From the NCBI GenBank assembly GCA_019633425.1, contig WSUB01000028.1, positions 248,001 through 312,000 of the forward strand: 64,000 bases of DNA. The letters are read 5' to 3'. The notes under the pieces are model-generated. The model searched no databases, was not told the DNA's origin, and was given only the letters and a program-made list of their open reading frames with translations. The DNA comes from Tulasnella sp. 424. Its lineage: Eukaryota; Basidiomycota; Agaricomycetes; Cantharellales; Tulasnellaceae. Positions 58,515 through 64,000 of the stretch are shown here, one piece after another. The position numbers and the translations under genes are program-made. Every line of letters begins with the position of its first letter. Positions within the stretch are counted from its first letter, which is position 1.

Positions 58515-59807
58515 TTACAGAAGCCACCGTTGCTGCGGCGGGGGATTAAGTACACGGTCCATGATATTTTCCGGCCGTGACCACCCTCCACTGAGTGTCA
58601 GGGGTCGACTCCACAGAACCGACTGTAGCTCCTCACGGTCGAGGATTAGTCCGGCAACCCTCTCCACCGGAACCTTGCGAAGTTTCAAATATAGTCTCTG
58701 AAGCTTTGGGAGCTTTTTGGTCCCCGATTCCGTTGGGTTTGCGAGGAAGTCCAAGATTGGAGGGACTGCGCCGGGCGACTCGATATTGAGATCCACAGCC
58801 GTAGGGAGGGGCTGGAAGAGCTCAGCCTCCCGGAGGAGATCGATGAGCATTGTTTCGGCGAAGGGGTTGGAGGTGAACTCGGCGCTTAGACGTGGCGAAA
58901 CGCCTGGCTTGGTCGTAATAGAAAACATCGTGGGGTACAAGCTGATGATAATCGCCTCCGTGAGTCGGAGAATCTCGATGACCGCCGGGCAGGCACCGCG
59001 AGGGTATTCAAAGAAGGGTGGTCCTGGTGAGTGGCATTGGATGGATGTGGAAGTGCAATTCGGTATCCGGATGAGTCCAAGCAAGAAGTAGGAAGGGGAT
59101 CCGAATACGAATGATCGAAGTGCCGGCAGCGTGACGGGATCCGGATTAGACGAGGTGCTGCTGTTTCCGGGAGCCACCACCCCTCTCACGGAAAGCACTT
59201 CGAGCGAGGGTGATGATTCTAGCGCTTGTAGGAAACCGTCCAGCTGGATGGAAAAGTGGACAAGGCCGCCCAGATACCCCCCTAAATCCAGCTCTCGCAG
59301 ACCTCGGAAGATGTTGAAGTGCCAGGGAGCGAAGGTCCCATAGAGTCGTACAGTTTTGAGTCTTGGTATTACCCCTTGAAATAACTCGGCTGGGCGGTTT
59401 CGGGGTGGCAAGTTGTGCAGGACCAACTCCTGGAGCTGCGGCGCCGGCGTCGCCAAATTGGCCCAAGCGCCGGGAGAAGACCAGGAGAAGACGAGGGATT
59501 GCCATCTATCCGTATGTGGGACAAGTAGCTCCATGAACCTGTCCTCGTCTGTGCGGCAGTCCACGTGAAGGGGTGCATTCTGCGATTTCTCGAGCCACCG
59601 GGTATAGCGTGCGGGGGTGGCTTGAGACGTGATGTGAGTCCAGAAGATCGGGCATTGGTCGATGCATCTGGCCCAATAGGTGTTCACAAGGCGTAACTCT
59701 TCCACTCGGCGCATGATAACAAGCGGGCCATGATCCACTTCCAGAGAGAGCCGAACAATCTCGATGACGGTCTCGACTGGTATGCGATCAAAAGGGGAAC
59801 TTGACAC
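58515..59807 (-). CDS. F-box protein family, copy B (canonical start codon lost)
   Basis: A single long exon of 430 codons without internal stops. F-box-like N-terminus SPFDRIPVETVIEIVRLSL, then RRVEELRLVNTYWARCIDQ, PLHVDCRTDEDRFMELLVPH, LQELVLHNLPPRNRPAELF, SSPSLEVLSVRGVVAPGNSS, YFLLGLIRIPNCTSTSI and LPKLQRLYLKLRKVPVERVA. At the position where copy C has its ATG this copy has AGG (plus 59823-59825). The frame continues upstream without an ATG, so translation would need GTG at 59807 or the Met of VIMRRVEE, which would remove the F-box core. It may therefore be silent although the body is intact. Role as an SCF substrate receptor is inferred from the family. Confidence 0.72.
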   Translation of the reverse strand: MSSSPFDRIPVETVIEIVRLSLEVDHGPLVIMRRVEELRLVNTYWARCIDQCPIFWTHITSQATPARYTRWLEKSQNAPLHVDCRTDEDRFMELLVPHTDRWQSLVFSWSSPGAWANLATPAPQLQELVLHNLPPRNRPAELFQGVIPRLKTVRLYGTFAPWHFNIFRGLRELDLGGYLGGLVHFSIQLDGFLQALESSPSLEVLSVRGVVAPGNSSTSSNPDPVTLPALRSFVFGSPSYFLLGLIRIPNCTSTSIQCHSPGPPFFEYPRGACPAVIEILRLTEAIIISLYPTMFSITTKPGVSPRLSAEFTSNPFAETMLIDLLREAELFQPLPTAVDLNIESPGAVPPILDFLANPTESGTKKLPKLQRLYLKLRKVPVERVAGLILDREELQSVLWSRPLTLSGGWSRPENIMDRVLNPPPQQRWLL

Positions 59808-59825
59808 CTTGGGATTGAGTTCCCT

Positions 59826-60362
59826 GGCTAGTCTGAATTTAGCCGTTTGCTCGTAGTGAGCACGCAGTGGACGGTTTAATCGGGTTGGAATCTTCGAACC
59901 TGTTATCCATTATCAAGGGTGGTAGATGAGATAATCCAAGCGTTTGTGCACCAGTCTAATGGAGGCTGATAAGTGCATTCCCCAATGCGCAGCCACGGGA
60001 TAATCTTACATTTAACTGTTCAGGATAGTAGAATTGCTATATACAGGAGGGGCCTGGTCGGTTGGCGTGTTGTGGGGATTGTGTGGTGGAGAAACAGGTG
60101 ATGGTTGAAAGGTGATGGTCTTCATGTGAGGCGCACGTGGTGGACAAGTCAGTGTCAGTCGCTTACAGCTGTTTGCAGCAGAGTTGGCACAAACAGTAAA
60201 CATGACAATAAAACGATGGATTGGTACAACCTGTTCGAGCTTTATCGCTGTAAGGTATATGCACTAGAGCAAAGTACACGTTTGCTGAGAGAGAGAGCTT
60301 CAGCGGTATTAATATTGCGCCCTAAGTGCCTCCTATCAATACGACCCGAGTCATCACCTGCA
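59826..60362. repeat. Spacer between F-box copies B and C
   Basis: Nearly identical to 57985-58514 over its whole length. No gene recognised. Confidence 0.7.
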
Positions 60363-61912
60363 TTACCGAAGCCACCGTTGCTGCGACGGAGGATTAAGTA
60401 CATGGTCCATGATATCTTCCGGCAGTGACCACCCTCCACTGATTGTAAGGGGTCGACTCCACAGAACCGACTGTAGCTCTTCACGGTCTAGGATTAGTCC
60501 TGCGACCCTCTCCACCGGAACCTTGCGAAGTTTCAAGTATAGTTGCTGAAGCTTTGGGAGCCTTTTGGTCCCCGATGTCGTTGGGTTTGAGAGGAAGTCC
60601 AAGATTGGAGGCACTGCGTTGGGCGACTCGACATTGAGATCCACAGCCGTAGGGAGAGGCTTGGAGAGCTCAGCCTCCCGGAGGAGACCGATGAGCATTG
60701 TTTCGGCGAGTGGGTTGTCGGCGGACTCGACGATTAGACGTGGCGAAACGCCTAGCTTGGTCGTAATAGAAAACATCGTGGGGTACAAGCTGATGTCAAT
60801 CGCCTCCGTGAGTCGGAGAATCTCGATGACTGCCGCCCAGGCATCGCGAGGATATTCAGAGATGGGTGGTCCTGGTGAGTGGCATTGGATGGATGTGGAA
60901 GTGCAATTCGGTATCCGGATAAGTCTAAGCAAGAAGTAGGAAGGGGATTCGAATACGAATGATCGAAGTGACGGCAGCGTGACCGGATCCAGATTAGACG
61001 AAGTGCTGCTGTTTCCGGGAGCCACTACCCCTCTCACGGAAAGCACTTCGAGCGAGGGTGATGATTTCAGCATTTGTAGGAAGCCGTCTGGCTGGATAGG
61101 AAGGCGGCGATAGTCGGGCAGAATAAACCCATCTAGAACCAGCTCTCGCAGACCTCGGAAGATGTTGGAGTGCCAGGGAGCCGAGGTCCCATAGAATTGT
61201 ACAGTGTTGATTCTTGGAATTACGCCTTGAAATATCTCGGCTGGGCGGTTTTGGTATGGCAAGTTGTGCAGGACCAACTCCTGGAGCTTATTGGCAGAAT
61301 GAAATGAGAGGGGACCGGGGCGATAATGAGGATCGTTATACGTTCGTTATTGTTATCGTAGAGCTAGTACGGTTGCTACTTATAGTATGTAAGAATAAAG
61401 GAAATACATGATAGTGTGGGTTACACAGTAACTGTAACATATGGAAACTGTACGCTACGGTTGTCTAGAGACATTAACAAAAGGTAGCGCTATGGTTACT
61501 GAAACCGAATCCGCCAACAGAGCTGTGGCGCCGGCCTCGCCAAATCAGCCCAAGCGTCAGCAGAAGACGAGAAGAAGGTGAGGGATTGCCATCTATCAGT
61601 ATGTGGGACAAGTAGCTCCATAAACCTGTAGTCTGTGCGGCAGTCCACGTGGAGAGGTGCATTCTGCGACTTCTCGAGCCATCGGGTATAGCGTGTGCGG
61701 GTGGCTTGCGACGTAATGTGAGTCCAGAAGGTCGGGCATTGGTCGATGAATCTGGCCCAATACGTGTCCACAAGGCGTAACTCTTCCACTCTGCTCATGA
61801 TAACAAGCGGGCGATAGTCTACTTGCAGCAGAGAGAGCTGGATAATCTCGATGACGATTTCGACTGGTATACGATCAAAAGGGGAACTTGACTCCCTGGA
61901 TTTGGGTTCCAT
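60363..61912 (-). pseudogene. F-box protein family, copy C, interrupted by a MITE-like insertion
   Basis: A proper ATG (MEPKSRESSSPFDRIPVE) starts the F-box half at 61912. It reads through RVEELRLVDTYWARFIDQ and ADAWADLARPAPQL, then enters foreign sequence at 61519 and stops. The second half resumes at 61288 with the expected LQELVLHNLPYQNRPAEIF and runs to the end, with the same motifs as copy B. Without the 231 bp insertion and its duplicated GAGCT the frame would be open. The gene is inactive unless the truncated F-box half has a use of its own. Confidence 0.85.
61289..61519. mobile_element. 231 bp MITE-like insertion with short inverted ends and 5 bp target duplication
   Basis: Absent from the three sister F-box copies, which gives exact boundaries. 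Flanked by GAGCT on both sides (61284-61288 and 61520-61524), a 5 bp target duplication. The ends are imperfect inverted repeats: TATTGGCAGAA at the left, and TGTTGGCGGAT as the reverse complement of the right end. The interior is AT-rich and has no ORF. It is a non-autonomous DNA element; I cannot assign the superfamily from the ends alone. Confidence 0.8.
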
Positions 61913-62498
61913 GGTTGAACTGAACTTAGCCGTTTGCTCGTGGTGAGCACACAGTAGACGCTTTAATCGGGTTGGAATGGTCGAACCTGTTATCCCTTAT
62001 CAAGGACGGTAGATGAGATAACCCAAGCGCTGGTGCATCAGTCTACTGGAGGCTGATGAGTGCATTCCTCGATGCGCAGTCGCGGAATGATCTTACCGCT
62101 GGTGAACGAGTAGACCTGTGGCAGTGTGCGCAGTGTTGCTAGAAACACCAACCGCCCAGGGTAGTAGAGTTGCTATATACAGGAGAGGCTTGGTTGGTTG
62201 GCCTGTTGTGAGGGTTGTGGGGCGGAGAAACAGGTGATGGTTGAAAGGTGACGGTCTTTATCGTGTGAGCGGCACGTCCACACGCGGTGGAACAATTCAG
62301 TGTCAGTCGCTTACAGCGTTTGCAGCAAGCACAAACAGCAAACATAACAACAAAGCGATGGGCTGACACGACCTGTTCGAGCTCTATCGCTATATGGAAT
62401 ATACACTAGAGCAAAGTACACGTTTACTGAGAGAGGTATGTCCAGTGGTGTTGCGCCTTACGTGCCTCCTATCAATACGACCCAAGTCATGATCTGCA
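61913..62498. repeat. Spacer between F-box copies C and D
   Basis: Homologous to the other F-box spacers but more diverged, with an extra segment near 62095-62150. No gene recognised. Confidence 0.65.
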
Positions 62499-63824
62499 TC
62501 ACCGAAGCCACCGTTGGTGCTGCGGTGCATCAAGAACACGGTCCGTGATATCTTCCGGCCGTGACCACCCTTCACCAATGGTCAACGGTCGACTCCACAG
62601 GACCGATAGCCTTTCATGCTCTAGGATTAGTCCTGCGACCGTCTCCACTGGGACCTTGTGAAGTTTTAAATGCAGTTCCTGAAGCTTTGGAAGCCTTTTG
62701 CTCCCCGCTTCTGTTGGTTTCGCGAGGAAGTCCAAGATTGGAGGGACTTCGTCAGGCGACTCGAGACTGAGATGCACAGTCGTAGGGAGGGGCTGGGAGA
62801 GCTCCGCCTCCCTAAGGAGATCGATGAGCATTGTTCGAACGAATGGGATGGAGGTGAACTTGGCCTTTAGATGCGGCGCAAGGCCTGACCTGGTAGCAAT
62901 GGAGAGCTTGGTGGGGTACAAGCTGATGTTAACCTCCGCTGCGAGGCGGAGAATCTCGACGATTGCCGCCCAGACATCACGAGGGTGTTCGGAGATGGAA
63001 AGTCCTGGTGAGTCGCATTTGATCGATGTAGAAGTGCAATTCGGTATCCGGATGAGTCCAAGTAAGAAGTATGAAGGGGATTCGAATATGAATGATCGAA
63101 GTGACGGCAGCGTGACGGGATCTAGATTAGACGAAGTGCTGCTGTTTCCGGGAGCCACCACCCCTCTCACGGAAAGCACTTCGAGCGAGGGTGATGATTC
63201 CAGCGCTTGTAGGAAACCGTCCAGCTCGATGGGAAAGTGGAGAGGGCCGCCCAGATACCCTCCTAGAACCAGCTCTCGCAGACCTCGGAAGATGTTGAAG
63301 TGCCAGGGAGCCAAGGTTCCGTGGAGTCGTACAGTGTTGAGTCTTGGTATTACGCCTTGAAATAATTCGGCTGGGTAGTTTCGGGGTGGCAAGCCGTACA
63401 GGTCCAACTCCTGGAGCTGCGGCGCTGGCCTCGTCAAGTGAGACCAAGCGTTGGGAGACGAGGAGAAGAACGTCAAAGATTGCCATCTGTCCGTATGCGG
63501 GAGAAGCAACTCTATGAACTTGTCATCTGAGCGGCAGTCTACGTGGAGAGGTGCATTCTGCGACTTCTCGAGCCACAGTGTATAGCGTGCGGGGTTGGCT
63601 TGCGACGTGATGTGAGTCCAGAAGGTCGGGCATTGGTCGATGCATGTAGCCCAATACGTGTCCACAAGGCGTAACTCTTCCACTCGGCGCATGATAATAA
63701 GCGGGTGATAATCCACCTGCAGCAGAGAGAGCCGGACAATCTTGATGACGGTCTCGACTGGTATGCGATCTAAAGGGGAATTTGATGCTTTGGTTTTGGG
63801 TTTCGCTGTTGAACTGATAGCCAT
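62499..63824 (-). CDS. F-box protein family, copy D (intact)
   Basis: A single exon of 441 codons starting with a real ATG (MAISSTAKPKTKASNSPLDR). F-box-like segment PLDRIPVETVIKIVRLSLLQ, RRVEELRLVDTYWATCIDQ, then PLHVDCRSDDKFIELLLPH, LQELDLYGLPPRNYPAELF, LVLGGYLGGPLHFPIELDG, SSPSLEVLSVRGVVAPGNSS, PKLQELHLKLHKVPVETVAG and the C-terminus HQRWLR. The irregular leucine-rich part probably binds the substrate, and the F-box part would bind Skp1 in an SCF complex. It is the only copy of the cluster with start codon, body and stop all in order, and is likely the founder or the functional member. The start lies slightly upstream of the one in copy C. Confidence 0.85.
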   Translation of the reverse strand: MAISSTAKPKTKASNSPLDRIPVETVIKIVRLSLLQVDYHPLIIMRRVEELRLVDTYWATCIDQCPTFWTHITSQANPARYTLWLEKSQNAPLHVDCRSDDKFIELLLPHTDRWQSLTFFSSSPNAWSHLTRPAPQLQELDLYGLPPRNYPAELFQGVIPRLNTVRLHGTLAPWHFNIFRGLRELVLGGYLGGPLHFPIELDGFLQALESSPSLEVLSVRGVVAPGNSSTSSNLDPVTLPSLRSFIFESPSYFLLGLIRIPNCTSTSIKCDSPGLSISEHPRDVWAAIVEILRLAAEVNISLYPTKLSIATRSGLAPHLKAKFTSIPFVRTMLIDLLREAELSQPLPTTVHLSLESPDEVPPILDFLAKPTEAGSKRLPKLQELHLKLHKVPVETVAGLILEHERLSVLWSRPLTIGEGWSRPEDITDRVLDAPQHQRWLR

Positions 63825-64000
63825 TTACTTGTGATAAGCACGCAGCCCACGCTTTAATCGGGCGGGAATATTCGAACCTGATATCCATCATCGAGGGTGG
63901 TAGATGTTATAATTCAGGCCCTTGTGCATCAGTCTAATGGAGCCTGATGAGTACTTTCCCCGATGCGCAGCCACGGGATGATCTTACCGTTGTCGTTGAC
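63825..64000. promoter_or_regulatory. Upstream region of F-box copy D
   Basis: Matches the sequences upstream of copies A-C (for example CTTTAATCGGG and GGTGGTAGATG), so the duplicated unit includes the promoter. The window ends here; a further copy may follow. Confidence 0.5.

Overview
The window reads as a chromosome segment of a filamentous basidiomycete, most likely an agaricomycete. Genes are broken by many 50-80 nt GT-AG introns with CTNAC-like branch points. The families present are typical of that group: a DUF6535 membrane protein, divergent F-box proteins, polyporopepsin-like secreted aspartic proteases and a chromodomain Ty3/gypsy retroelement. I recognised no tRNA, rRNA or CRISPR array. 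All gene models come from hand-joined splice sites.

Layout. 1-3983 is an internally deleted Ty3/gypsy element whose 5' LTR is cut by the window edge. 3984-7637 is gene-poor. 7638-10060 (-) is a DUF6535 protein. 10590-14347 (+) is a decayed copy of the ribosome-assembly GTPase NOG2. 14774-16863 (-) is an F-box protein and 17165-19633 (-) a complete GH47 alpha-1,2-mannosidase. 21474-22447 (+) is a small protein built of repeated blades, and 24521-26534 (+) a basic, probably nuclear, protein of unknown function.

26701-42876 is a tandem array on the minus strand: four secreted aspartic protease genes, two of them broken by nonsense codons, followed by a protein with an MSP/VAP-like N-terminus and a degenerate kinase C-terminus. 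Pieces of the 3' end of that pseudokinase gene are repeated in the spacers between protease copies and become shorter with distance from the intact gene, which records how the array was duplicated.

43874-46005 (-) is a catalytically complete TKL-like kinase with a long acidic tail. 46739-52765 holds a 5-oxoprolinase split into two divergently transcribed genes, a HyuB half (-) and a HyuA half (+), around a 324 bp shared promoter region. 53867-56025 (+) is a multi-pass membrane protein. 56502-63824 (-) is a tandem family of four F-box genes: two have lost the start codon, one is interrupted by a 231 bp MITE-like insertion, and one is intact. An assembly gap with identical 82 bp flanks lies in the first copy.

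The window therefore shows lineage-specific expansion followed by decay (proteases, F-box genes, NOG2, gypsy) next to single-copy housekeeping functions (mannosidase in ER glycoprotein processing, oxoprolinase in the gamma-glutamyl cycle, a signalling kinase).
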